Origin: Micromonospora sp. MP36
GTDB taxonomy: Bacteria > Actinomycetota > Actinomycetes > Mycobacteriales > Micromonosporaceae
NCBI RefSeq assembly: GCF_008119785.1
Contig: NZ_VSFA01000001.1
Location: 310,001 to 374,000 of the forward strand
Length of the DNA: 64,000 nt
Direction: 5' to 3'
Of this stretch, positions 52,611-60,569 are shown piece by piece. Made by a program: the position numbers and the translations under genes. Position 1 is the stretch's first letter. The number at the start of each line of letters is the position of its first letter. The notes under the pieces are model-generated. The model saw nothing but the letters and a program-made list of their open reading frames with translations. It ran no database searches and was not told the origin of the DNA.

Positions 52611-52958
52611 GTGGGCACGTTGACGGTCGGCGAGGTGGCCCGGGAGAGCGGGGTGAGCGGCTCCGCGATCCGCTTCTACGAGCGGGAGGGCCTGATCGCG
52701 GCTACCCGGACCAGCGGCAACCAGCGCCGGTTCGAGTCCGACGCGGCCTGCCGGGTGCGAGTCGCCCGGGTCGCCCAGCGGATCGGCCTGAGCGTGGGCG
52801 AGATCCGGGACCTGCTGGCCGCTCTGCCGCTGGAGCCCGACCTGGCCGACTGGCAGACGCTGCACGACCGGCTCACGGCGGAAGCGGAACGACGGATCGC
52901 CGAGCTGCACGCCGCCCTCGATGACATTCGCTCCGGCCGCCGGCTCTGCGACCTCTGA
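52611..52958 (+). CDS. MerR family transcriptional regulator (SoxR-like, no Fe-S cysteine cluster)
   Basis: A 115-residue regulator. The HTH-wing LTVGEVARESGVSGSAIRFYEREGLIAATRTSGNQRRFESDA is closest to SoxR, followed by VRVARVAQRIGLSVGEIRDLLAAL and a dimerisation helix (LHDRLTAEAERRIAELHAALDDI). SoxR's four-Cys cluster is missing; only isolated Cys residues remain near residues 46 and 113. GTG 52611 has GGAGG seven bases upstream, and GTG 52605 is too close to it. It is divergent from the reductase-MFS operon and probably controls it. Confidence 0.88.
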   Translation: MGTLTVGEVARESGVSGSAIRFYEREGLIAATRTSGNQRRFESDAACRVRVARVAQRIGLSVGEIRDLLAALPLEPDLADWQTLHDRLTAEAERRIAELHAALDDIRSGRRLCDL

Positions 52959-53338
52959 CCCGCCGGAACACCGGCCTTCGTTCGTTCCGGAGCGCTGCCC
53001 AGCGGCGCGGAGGCCGAATTGTGGCCGGGTGTTCGTCCGGCCGGGCGCGCAGCCGGATGCCCATGGCGCGGCGACCGGCGCCTCCGGCCGCGATCCGCGC
53101 GGTGCGCACCCCGCTGCTCCCACCCGGCGGACTGCCGCGCGCGGGCCCTCGTCAGCCTGGTGGCGGCATGGGTCGACCGCTCGGTCACCGGGACGGCTGC
53201 TCCAGCTGTCCTGAAGTGGCCGCCACCGCCGGGTCGGTGAGGGTCGGCTTGCCGGTCCTGTCTTTGAGGGTGCTGCCGTCGAGCTGGCTCATCACTCTCC
53301 GTGTCAAACCCCTGCCCCTCGGGATCAGTTCGCTTGTT

Positions 53339-53409
53339 GCTTTGCTCTGCAGCCATCCACGCAGCAGCCACCCTGCGTTCCCGATGCGGATATGGCTGCA
53401 GAGCAAAGC
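53339..53409. repeat. 18-bp perfect inverted repeat
   Basis: GCTTTGCTCTGCAGCCAT (53339-53356) and ATGGCTGCAGAGCAAAGC (53392-53409) flank a 35-nt loop in lower-GC DNA. It is too far from any stop codon (over 380 bp past the MerR stop) to look like an ordinary terminator. Confidence 0.8.
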
Positions 53410-53598
53410 GTGTGAAGAGGTGGGCAGGAACCCGGAGTCGTTGTCGCGAATATGTCCGCTTCCGGAGTCTTTGCCCGGCGAGCTAGGGCGATCCAGGCTG
53501 GCGCATGGAATCCCCATCTTCACTCAGCGTCATGATTACGCTTCGTGGCAATAGTCGCGCCCTGTTCCGGCGAGGACGGCTCGTTGTCGGCATGCCGG

Positions 53599-53626
53599 TT
53601 GTCCACAGGGGACGTGGTTGTCCACA
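53599..53626 (+). promoter_or_regulatory. Pair of DnaA boxes
   Basis: TTGTCCACA occurs at 53599-53607 and 53618-53626 in the same orientation, 19 bp apart. This matches the actinobacterial DnaA box exactly. It is 53 bp upstream of the HTH gene and could act in regulation by DnaA or titration rather than as an origin. Confidence 0.6.
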
Positions 53627-53678
53627 GGCGAGCCGACGAGGGTTGTGGCGAGGCTGGCCGTCGAGAGAGCGTCATGCG

Positions 53679-54251
53679 GTGACCGACCCTGCCACGCCCG
53701 ACCACCCGGCGGCCACCCCCGAGCCGGAGCGTGCGTCGCCCCCGATGCTCACCGAGCCCTTCAACGTCCCCTGGCCAGCCGCTGGCATCGTCCGGGCGGT
53801 CCGCCGCCGGGCCGACGCCAGCCAGCGGGAGCTGGCCCGGTTCGCCGGGGTGCACCCGACGACCATCGGCCGGATCGAGGCGGGCTCCCTGATGCCCAGC
53901 ATCGCCATGCTGCGCCGGATCATCAGCGTGGCGGGTTTCCGCCTCGCCGTGGTCGACGACTCGGGTCGGGTGCTCAAGCCCATGCGCGACCGTGCCGACC
54001 TGCGGGACGGGGCCGAGCGGCGGTACCCGTCCCACCTCGATGTCGTCACCGATCCGGAGCCGGGGGAGTGGTGGGCCGACCGGTACGGCCTCGCCCGGCC
54101 ACCGGAGACCTTCTACCGCGACCGGGCGGTCCGGGACGCCCTGCGGCGGCGCAGCCAGTGGGAGGTGCGGGTGGCCAAGTACCGGGGCGTACCGCCGCCG
54201 CCCCGGCCGCGACGGCGCACCTACGAGATCGGCCCGCCGCCCGGCGGTTGA
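53679..54251 (+). CDS. Helix-turn-helix (XRE family) DNA-binding protein
   Basis: A 190-residue protein. The N-terminal XRE domain (about residues 32-80) reads AGIVRAVRRRADASQRELARFAGVHPTTIGRIEAGSLMPSIAMLRRIISVAGFRLAV. The C-terminal half (DLRDGAERRYPSHLDVVTDPEPGEWWADRYGLARPPETFYRDRAVRDALRRRSQWE) has no known domain; its WWADRYG and RDRAVRDALRRR segments look conserved. GTG 53679 is the best start, but an ATG at 53745 is possible. Two DnaA boxes lie just upstream. Confidence 0.8.
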   Translation: MTDPATPDHPAATPEPERASPPMLTEPFNVPWPAAGIVRAVRRRADASQRELARFAGVHPTTIGRIEAGSLMPSIAMLRRIISVAGFRLAVVDDSGRVLKPMRDRADLRDGAERRYPSHLDVVTDPEPGEWWADRYGLARPPETFYRDRAVRDALRRRSQWEVRVAKYRGVPPPPRPRRRTYEIGPPPGG

Positions 54252-54285
54252 GCCGGGCGACGGGCCGTTGTCGTGGACGCGAGCG

Positions 54286-57200
54286 TCAGTCGTCGTTCAG
54301 GATGGTGCCGACGGCGACCGGGTCGGCGAGCCGGAGCCCCGGCACGCCGGCCACGTACAGGGTGAGCTGCTCGTCCGCCTCGGCCTTCTTGTCACCGCGG
54401 ACGGTCACCGGGAACGCCAGCGAGGTCTGGCCCGCCGCCAGCGTCCGGCAGCCCACGTACGGCTCGTAGTCCGACCCGGCCTGCGCGGTGGTGCCGTAGG
54501 TGGTGGCGCAGATCAGGGCCGGCTCGGACAGCGGCCGGGACACGGTCACCATGAAGGTCAGCGTGCTGTCGCCCTTGTTGCCCTCCACGACCGAGGCGTC
54601 GGCCACGCTCAGCGACGCCCGGGAGCGGAACCGGGCCACCTTTGGGTCGTGGTCGCTGGCACCCCGGTCACCGAGGCCCTCGGCGTCGGTCGGGTAGTCG
54701 GCGTTGATGTGCGCCGCGCGGATCTGCACCAGGTCGCCGTGGAGCTTGTCGTTGGCGAACAGGTTGTCCAGCGTCTGCGCCTGCCCGCTGAAGGTGTACG
54801 AGTACGCCGCCGCCGGCACGTCCGCCGCCAGATCGTCCCAGAGGTTGTGCATCCCCGCCTGGTACAGCGGGGCGAGCTGGTCCGACGGGGTCGGGTTCGC
54901 CCCGGTGGCGATCGGGTCGTCCGGCCGCGGGAAGACGTTCAGGTCACCGCCGTAGATGACCCGGGCGTCCGGGTCGCTCGCCTCGATGGCCTGCACCAGC
55001 GCCGCCCCGTACGCGGCCTGCTCCCGCCGCTGCCCGACCCGGCTGTCCGGCCCGGACGAGAAGTGGTTGCTGATCGCGTAGAGCGAGTAGTGCTCGGCCG
55101 AGCCCGGAGCCGCCGCCACGGTGAACTTGGCCAGCTGGGCCGCCCGGGTGTAGACGTTGGCGCCGTCCACGCCGGTGGAGCGGTCCACGTCGGCCGGCAG
55201 CACCGCGTTGAACGCCTTCGGGTTCTGCACGTCCGCGTTGGACGGCAGCCCCGCCGACCGGTACTGCACGGTCGGGGTGGTGCCCAGCAGCGGGTCGGTC
55301 GCGGTGGCCTGGGCCAGGGTCAGTCGGTCGGTGCGGTAGAGGAACGCCGAGGTGATGCCCCGGGCGTCCGAGCCGGTCCGGTCGTACGCCGCCGCGTAGG
55401 CGGGGCCGCCGTTGGCCGCGATGGCCAGCGCCAGCTCCTGGACGGTGTCCGGCGCGCCGTCGGCGTTGTTCGTGTCCCCGCAGGCCAACTTGCCGTCGAC
55501 CACCGAGCAGATGTCCTGGTCCTCGGCCTCCTGCACCATGATCAGATCCGGGCTGTGCAGCGCCTGGACGATCTGCCGGGCCTCCACGTTCAGCCGGCTG
55601 GCGTACGCCTCTTCGCTGGCCGGCACGTAGTCGAACGGCGGGGTGACCCCGGTGCAGCCCGCGTTGCCGGCGAAGTCACAGCCGTCGAACGGGTCGTCCC
55701 GGTAGTCGTACAGGTTCTCCAGGTTGTAGGTGGCGACCGCGACCTCGGCGTGCCGGTCCGCCGGCTGCGGCGGATTGTTCTCCGCCGGGTCCGCCCCACC
55801 GGTCAGCGTGAGCTGCTCCGGCTGCACGCTGTACTTGCTGAACGCGTACGAGATGGCCCCGTAGGCGTCCTCGGTGAGGGTGTCGTACGTGCGGGCCTCG
55901 GGCAGCAGCGCGGCCGAGTCCCCGGCGGTCGCCTTCACGCCGCCGGCGCCCAACAGGATGCGCTGGTTGTTGCCGTTGTCGAAGAGCGTGCCCGGGATGT
56001 CGTCCAGCGGGTGCGCGTCCCGGAACACCCGGCGGGCGTACGGGTCGGTCCGCTGCATGATCGGGTCCTCGCGGTCCACCACGTAGATCTCGGAGTCGGC
56101 CGTCGAGGCGTAGATGTGCCGCGGCGCGGAGACGCCGCTGCCGGAGCGGACCCGCATCCGGGCGCCCTCGTGCCGCTCCCAGTACCGGTTGGCGGCGGCC
56201 GCGTCAGCCGGCGGCACGGCGTCGTCGACCTGCACGACGCTGTCCACGTCCAGCCCCGAGTCGAGCTTGCGCACCAGCGAGGCGCTGGAGAGCTGGGTCT
56301 GGTTGAAGTATTCGGAGACCCGGCCGCGCAGCACCACCTCGTCACCGACGGTCGGGGCGTAGCCGCCGATCAGCGTGGTGAACGAGCCCATGAAGACGAA
56401 GATGCCGTCCGAGCTGAGCGGGTCGCCGTCCTCGGTGCCCGTGCGGCTCTGCAGGTAGAAGCCGTACTGGTCGGCCCCGGCGGAGCTGCGGGTGAGCGAC
56501 TTCTGGGTGATCACGCCGCGCACGTCGTAGAGGACGGAGCTGGTGCCGTTGCCGCTGGCCGGGGCGAGCGGCGACCGGTCGGTGCTGCCGTCCTCGTCGT
56601 CGCGGGTCGGGCCCTGCACCTCGCCCACCGACAGCACCGCGGTGGCCTGCACGGTGAGGGTGCAGGTGGCCGTGCCGCCGTCGGCGTCCGTCGAGGTCAC
56701 GGTGACCGCGTACGAGCCGGCCGGGAGGCCGGTCGCGGTCAGAGTCGCGGTGGCCGTGCCGCCGACCCCGGTGGCCGGGCTGAACGCGGTACGGCTGATC
56801 GAGCCGCTCGCCGGCACCGGGTTGACCCCGGTGACCGCGAGGTCGGTGACGGTGTCGTCGACGTCGGTGGCGGTGACCTGGCGGGTCGCCGTGCCGCCCG
56901 CCTCGACGGTCAGGGTGCCGCCGCAGCTCAGCGCCGGCGGCTGGTCGACCGGGCCGCCGTCGTCGATGGTGTGGCTGCCCAGCCCGTCGAAGGTGTCGGT
57001 GGGGAAACCGGCCCACTGCGCGGCCGGGTCGAACGGATCCGACGGGTCGGTGTCGCCGAACGTCACCGAGGGCAGCCGGCGCAGGGTGTTGTCGGCCGTG
57101 CTGGTGAGCCCGGCGCCCCACTCGGTGCCCGGGTCGACGCCAACCTGCCCGATCGAGTCGAGCACGCTGCCGCCCTTGCGGAGCACGATCGCGTCGTCGC

Positions 57201-57558
57201 CGTTGTAGAGCGAACCGCCGTACGTCTGATCGGCCTGGGCGAGGATCGCGGGCGCGGCCGTGGCGGCGGCGAAGACGAAGACGTCGCCGGGGGCGACCGT
57301 GCCGCTCAGCGCGACGTTCGTGGAGGTGGTGGCGCCGTTGAAGAAGAACTGGAGCTGGTAGCCGCCGGCGGCCAGGTCGATCGGGGCGCCGGTGCCGTTG
57401 TAGAGCTCGATGGCCTTGTTGTTGGACAGGCCCTCGACGTACTCGGAGATGAACAGGTCGGTGGGCGCGGCGCTGGCCGCGGGGGGTGCGACGCCGATGG
57501 CCGTCACGGTGACGGCGGCGGTCGTCGCGAGCGCGGCGAAGGTGCGGCGCGGGCGCAT
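54286..57558 (-). CDS. Secreted ExeM/NucH-type endonuclease with lamin-tail and Calx-beta domains
   Basis: A 1090-residue exported protein. It begins with a signal peptide (residues 1-30). A lamin-tail domain (LFISEYVEGLSNNKAIELYNGTGAPIDLAAGGYQLQFFFNG, about 33-150), an Ig-like region (about 200-310) and an OB-fold (VGDEVVLRGRVSEYFNQTQL, about 330-470) follow. The endonuclease/exonuclease/phosphatase domain (about 605-975) has ATYNLENLYDYRDD, IMVQEAEDQDI, ISNHFSSGPDS, YGGDLNVFP and GASDHDPKV, so the catalytic Asn, Glu, Asp and His are all present. A Calx-beta domain ends the chain. GGAGG lies five bases before the ATG. It probably degrades extracellular DNA for phosphate or carbon. Confidence 0.92.
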   Translation of the reverse strand: MRPRRTFAALATTAAVTVTAIGVAPPAASAAPTDLFISEYVEGLSNNKAIELYNGTGAPIDLAAGGYQLQFFFNGATTSTNVALSGTVAPGDVFVFAAATAAPAILAQADQTYGGSLYNGDDAIVLRKGGSVLDSIGQVGVDPGTEWGAGLTSTADNTLRRLPSVTFGDTDPSDPFDPAAQWAGFPTDTFDGLGSHTIDDGGPVDQPPALSCGGTLTVEAGGTATRQVTATDVDDTVTDLAVTGVNPVPASGSISRTAFSPATGVGGTATATLTATGLPAGSYAVTVTSTDADGGTATCTLTVQATAVLSVGEVQGPTRDDEDGSTDRSPLAPASGNGTSSVLYDVRGVITQKSLTRSSAGADQYGFYLQSRTGTEDGDPLSSDGIFVFMGSFTTLIGGYAPTVGDEVVLRGRVSEYFNQTQLSSASLVRKLDSGLDVDSVVQVDDAVPPADAAAANRYWERHEGARMRVRSGSGVSAPRHIYASTADSEIYVVDREDPIMQRTDPYARRVFRDAHPLDDIPGTLFDNGNNQRILLGAGGVKATAGDSAALLPEARTYDTLTEDAYGAISYAFSKYSVQPEQLTLTGGADPAENNPPQPADRHAEVAVATYNLENLYDYRDDPFDGCDFAGNAGCTGVTPPFDYVPASEEAYASRLNVEARQIVQALHSPDLIMVQEAEDQDICSVVDGKLACGDTNNADGAPDTVQELALAIAANGGPAYAAAYDRTGSDARGITSAFLYRTDRLTLAQATATDPLLGTTPTVQYRSAGLPSNADVQNPKAFNAVLPADVDRSTGVDGANVYTRAAQLAKFTVAAAPGSAEHYSLYAISNHFSSGPDSRVGQRREQAAYGAALVQAIEASDPDARVIYGGDLNVFPRPDDPIATGANPTPSDQLAPLYQAGMHNLWDDLAADVPAAAYSYTFSGQAQTLDNLFANDKLHGDLVQIRAAHINADYPTDAEGLGDRGASDHDPKVARFRSRASLSVADASVVEGNKGDSTLTFMVTVSRPLSEPALICATTYGTTAQAGSDYEPYVGCRTLAAGQTSLAFPVTVRGDKKAEADEQLTLYVAGVPGLRLADPVAVGTILNDD

Positions 57559-57651
57559 GGTGCCTCCACGATGGTGGACGGGAACTAACGAACGTTAAGA
57601 GCCGGCCCGGTCCGGCGTCCATCCCCCGGGCGGCCGGTTGGTGAATTTCCG

Positions 57652-58668
57652 TCAGCGCTGACTGTCGAGCAGGTGCACCAGCTCGGCGACATCGACGCCG
57701 TATTCACACCACTCCCGGTCGGGTCGGTAGCCCAACTCCGCGTTGACCTTCAACATCGCCTCGTTGGCCTGCGCGTTCCAGGTCTGCACCTCGGCCAGCT
57801 CCGGCTCGGCCGAGCGCAGCTCCAGCAGCATCCGCGCCTTGATGGCCCGGTCGATGCCGTAGCCGCGGTGGTCCCGGACGACGATGGTGTCGTACTGGTC
57901 GGCCCGGGTCGGGTGCTGCGCCGGCACCACCACCTCGGTCAGCCCGGCCACCTCGCCGGTCTGCTCGTGCAGGGCGAGCACGATGTAGGGCTTCATGCCC
58001 CGCCGGTGCAGCGTGTCCAGGCTGTCCCGCAGCCGCTGCGGGTCGTATGAGCTCGGCCGCAGCTCGCCGTCGTCCACGTCGCGCACCTCGGCCTTGGCCC
58101 GCGCGTACGCCTCGATCAGGTCGTCCGGCGGGCCGCCCGGGCAGAACTCGACGTGGTAGCCGGCACCCACGCCGGTGGCCATCTCGGCCAGCGCCGGCCA
58201 GTCCACCGTGCGCAGGTCGAGCACGCTGCGGGTCTCCACGTATTCCCGGATGAAGCCGAGCGCCTCGTAGAACGCCACGGCCGGGGTGTCGCCGACCACC
58301 TCCACGCCGATCGACTGGAAGCCCTCGTCCCAGACCCGGCGGGCGGCCACCCGCACCAGCTCGCGGCCGAGCCCGGAGCGCCGGGCGTCCGGGTGCACCA
58401 GCACCTCCAGCACCCCGATGCCGCCGAGCAGCAGCACGTTGACGTGCCCCAGCATCGGCCCCGGGGTGCTGTCCGGGGCCGGCTCGTCGTGCGCGACCCA
58501 GGAGATCCGCCGTTCACCGGGCATGACCTCGGAGAGATATTCCCGCAGGGAACTCTCCCGCCACGGCGGATCCTGCGGCAGGTCGGCCGTCAGGACCGCG
58601 TTCAGCGTGTCCAGCAGCGACGCGATCTCGGCGGACGACGCGGTTCGAGGGTCCCACTCGCGCACCAT
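57652..58668 (-). CDS. Tandem GNAT acetyltransferase
   Basis: A 338-residue protein with two GNAT domains. The first (about 1-160) has VLEVLVHPDARRSGLGRELVRVAARRVWDEGF (acetyl-CoA loop RRSGLG) and AVAFYEALGFI. The second (about 175-335) has VVVPAQHPTRADQYDTIVVRDHRGYGIDRAIKARMLLEL and NAQANEAMLKVNAELGYRP. The second CoA loop (DHRGYGID) is degenerate. MshD also has two GNAT domains but a different sequence, so this is not MshD. A -10 box TAGACG (58678-58673) lies 4 bases before the ATG and 7 before GTG 58665, which could be the true leaderless start. Confidence 0.85.
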   Translation of the reverse strand: MVREWDPRTASSAEIASLLDTLNAVLTADLPQDPPWRESSLREYLSEVMPGERRISWVAHDEPAPDSTPGPMLGHVNVLLLGGIGVLEVLVHPDARRSGLGRELVRVAARRVWDEGFQSIGVEVVGDTPAVAFYEALGFIREYVETRSVLDLRTVDWPALAEMATGVGAGYHVEFCPGGPPDDLIEAYARAKAEVRDVDDGELRPSSYDPQRLRDSLDTLHRRGMKPYIVLALHEQTGEVAGLTEVVVPAQHPTRADQYDTIVVRDHRGYGIDRAIKARMLLELRSAEPELAEVQTWNAQANEAMLKVNAELGYRPDREWCEYGVDVAELVHLLDSQR

Positions 58669-58740
58669 CACCCGTCTAGCTTGCCGGCAACGGCTGCTCG
58701 GGGGAAGGGTCCAGTTCTCGAATGTAGGCAACCGGTTACG

Positions 58741-60111
58741 TCACGTGCCGCTCAGCCGTCCGTACTCGTTCGCCTTGTTGAAGACGTCCTGGGCGTACCG
58801 GCGCACGTCGTTGTAGGAGAGGATGGCGTTCCACCAGTCGCCCGGGATGGTCATGTTCCGGCCGCCCTTGCACAGGTACTGGCCGGCGGCCAGGGCGGCG
58901 TCGTCGATGTCGTGCGGGTTCTTGGCGCCGTCGTTGTCGGCGTCCGTGCCGATCTCCTGCCAGGTGCTCGGGATGAACTGCATCGGGCCGAGCGCCCGGT
59001 CGTAGACGGTGTTGCCGTCGAGCACACCCTTGTCGGTGTCGAGGATCCGGGACCGCCCACCCTGCCCGTCGAGCAGGTCGCCGAGGATTTCCGGCGAGGC
59101 GACGCCGTTGGGCTGCAGGGTGGCGCCGTTGGCCGAACCGTGCCGGGACTCGACGTATCCGATCGCGGCCAGCGTGGTCCAGCTGAGCTGGCAGCTCCGG
59201 TGCGTCTGTTCGAGCACCAGCTGGGCGTAGCCGTACGCCTGCAGGGCGACCACCGGGATGCCGGTCGGCCCGCTCACCCGCTGGGCCCACCCGGCCAGCA
59301 CATCGGCCGGGCGGCCGGTCGACGTCGGCGTGGTCGGCTGCCCGCCGATCGGCGGCGTCCCGGTCGCCAGGCCGGGCAGCCCCGGGGGCAGGCCGGTCGC
59401 GCCGGGCGTCACGCCGCCCTGGGGTACGCCGTCCGCCGGCGCGGTCGCGGTGGCGTCAACGGCGACGGGCTGCGGCTTGCGGATGGCCGCCGGCACCAGC
59501 AACGCGCCGGCCACCGCGGTGGCCGCGACCAGGACGAGCAGGAAGAGACCGGGCAGGGTGGTCCGCCCGCTGGGGCGGCGCGACCAGTCCCGGGTGGCCC
59601 GGCCCGCCGCGGCGGCGAGCCGCCGGGGCGGCATCCGGACCGCGTGCGCGAACGGCATCCGCCGCCGCCGACCGCCCGCCTTCGGCTCGGCGCCACTCGC
59701 GGTGGTGGCGTCCGCCGAGCCCGACTGCGGCTTGGCGTCAGCCGGGTTTGGTTGCTGCTTCGTGTCGGTGGCGTCCGCCGTATCCGGTGCCGGCTTCGCG
59801 TCGGCCGGGGCCGGCTCGGGCTTGGCATTCGTGTCGGTGGCGTCCGCCGTATTCGGTGCCGGCTTCGCGTCGGCCGGGGCCGGATCGGACTTGGCACCAG
59901 GGGCGTCCGGCGGGGTGGTCGGGGCCTTCGTGCCGTCGGCGGTGGCGGCCGTCGGCTGCGGTTTCGGGTCAAGGCCGTCGGCCGGCGCCGGCTTCGGGGC
60001 GCTCGCGGCGGCACCGGTCGGGCTCGGTTCCGTGGCCGGCCGCGGGCGGGGGACGGGAATCGGCCCGGCCGCCCCGTCGGGCGGTACGGCCGGTCGCAGG
60101 GGTCGAACCAT
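58741..60111 (-). CDS. Membrane-anchored lytic transglycosylase with repeat-rich cytoplasmic tail
   Basis: A 456-residue protein. Residues 1-180 are a Pro/Ala/Asp-rich tail with 23-residue repeats (AKPAPNTADATDTNAKPEP type, 69-bp DNA repeat at about 59761-59898). A basic stretch and transmembrane helix (LPGLFLLVLVAATAVAGALLVPA, about 184-207) come next. The extracellular soluble lytic transglycosylase domain has LAAIGYVESRHGSANGA (catalytic Glu near 320), ALGPMQFIPSTWQEIG and NDVRRYAQDVFNKANEYGRL. It cleaves peptidoglycan glycan strands. ATG 60111 has GAGGAG six bases upstream. It is divergent from the FmdB gene. Confidence 0.9.
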   Translation of the reverse strand: MVRPLRPAVPPDGAAGPIPVPRPRPATEPSPTGAAASAPKPAPADGLDPKPQPTAATADGTKAPTTPPDAPGAKSDPAPADAKPAPNTADATDTNAKPEPAPADAKPAPDTADATDTKQQPNPADAKPQSGSADATTASGAEPKAGGRRRRMPFAHAVRMPPRRLAAAAGRATRDWSRRPSGRTTLPGLFLLVLVAATAVAGALLVPAAIRKPQPVAVDATATAPADGVPQGGVTPGATGLPPGLPGLATGTPPIGGQPTTPTSTGRPADVLAGWAQRVSGPTGIPVVALQAYGYAQLVLEQTHRSCQLSWTTLAAIGYVESRHGSANGATLQPNGVASPEILGDLLDGQGGRSRILDTDKGVLDGNTVYDRALGPMQFIPSTWQEIGTDADNDGAKNPHDIDDAALAAGQYLCKGGRNMTIPGDWWNAILSYNDVRRYAQDVFNKANEYGRLSGT

Positions 60112-60179
60112 CGATCGCTCCTCGCCGTCCACCACCCGTCGAGTATCACCCATCTTCGCCGTGCCGTCAGACCCGGCCG

Positions 60180-60185
60180 TACGCT
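60180..60185 (+). promoter_or_regulatory. -10 element, probable leaderless start of the FmdB gene
   Basis: TACGCT ends six bases before ATG 60192; the divergent transglycosylase start is 80 bp away. Confidence 0.5.
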
Positions 60186-60191
60186 GGTGGC

Positions 60192-60410
60192 ATGCCCCGG
60201 TACGAGTTCCGCTGCCGCGCCTGCGGCGACACCTTCGAGGTCAACCGGCCGATGGCCGAGGCCGGCCAGCCGGCGTCCTGCCCGCAGGGACACGCCGACA
60301 CCGTGAAACTGCTGTCCACTGTCGCGGTCACCGGCCGCGGCGGCGGCCCGGTGGGCGGGGGGTCCGCCCCGGCCGGCGGCGGCTGCTGCGGCGGTGCCTG
60401 CGGCTGCTGA
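60192..60410 (+). CDS. FmdB family zinc ribbon protein
   Basis: A 72-residue protein. The FmdB ribbon MPRYEFRCRACGDTFEV (CxxC at residues 8-11) is followed by SCPQGHADTVKLLS, where the second pair has one Cys and a His, and then a Gly-rich tail with CCGG and CGC. Family members regulate or accompany amidase and formamidase genes, but the function is generally unknown. The ATG follows a -10 box by six bases, with no RBS. Confidence 0.88.
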   Translation: MPRYEFRCRACGDTFEVNRPMAEAGQPASCPQGHADTVKLLSTVAVTGRGGGPVGGGSAPAGGGCCGGACGC

Positions 60411-60569
60411 CGTCCCGGGCCGACCTCGGCTCGCCGGTTGATCCGACCGTGCCGCCGGGGTCACCCGGTGGCACCTTGGGTCGGGCTCTGCCCGGCCGTT
60501 CTCACGATGCGTGATCGCCTGACCATAGGGCAGCATGAAGCCCGACGGCACGGGGCGGAGGTTCCACGC

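Larger units (their letters stand above)
52959..53678. other. 720-bp non-coding region with inverted repeat and DnaA boxes
   Basis: No gene is supported. The first 280 bp are GC-rich with a weak hairpin (CCGGAAC...GTTCCGG, 52963-52990) that could end the MerR transcript. The middle part (about 53260-53560) is lower in GC than neighbouring DNA and holds an 18-bp perfect inverted repeat. Two DnaA boxes lie at 53599-53626. It may be a remnant of an integrated element, but no integrase or transposase is visible. Confidence 0.55.

Noticed and set aside
53992..57588. A plus-strand open frame of nearly 1200 codons
   Set aside because: It lies opposite the secreted nuclease, whose motifs are complete on the minus strand. 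The plus-strand translation is Arg/Gly/Val-rich with no domain, as expected of an antisense shadow in high-GC DNA.
57652..58668. Double GNAT protein as mycothiol synthase MshD
   Set aside because: Two GNAT domains and mshA in the same window suggested it, but the sequence lacks features recalled for MshD and the second CoA loop is degenerate; mshA and mshD are also normally unlinked.
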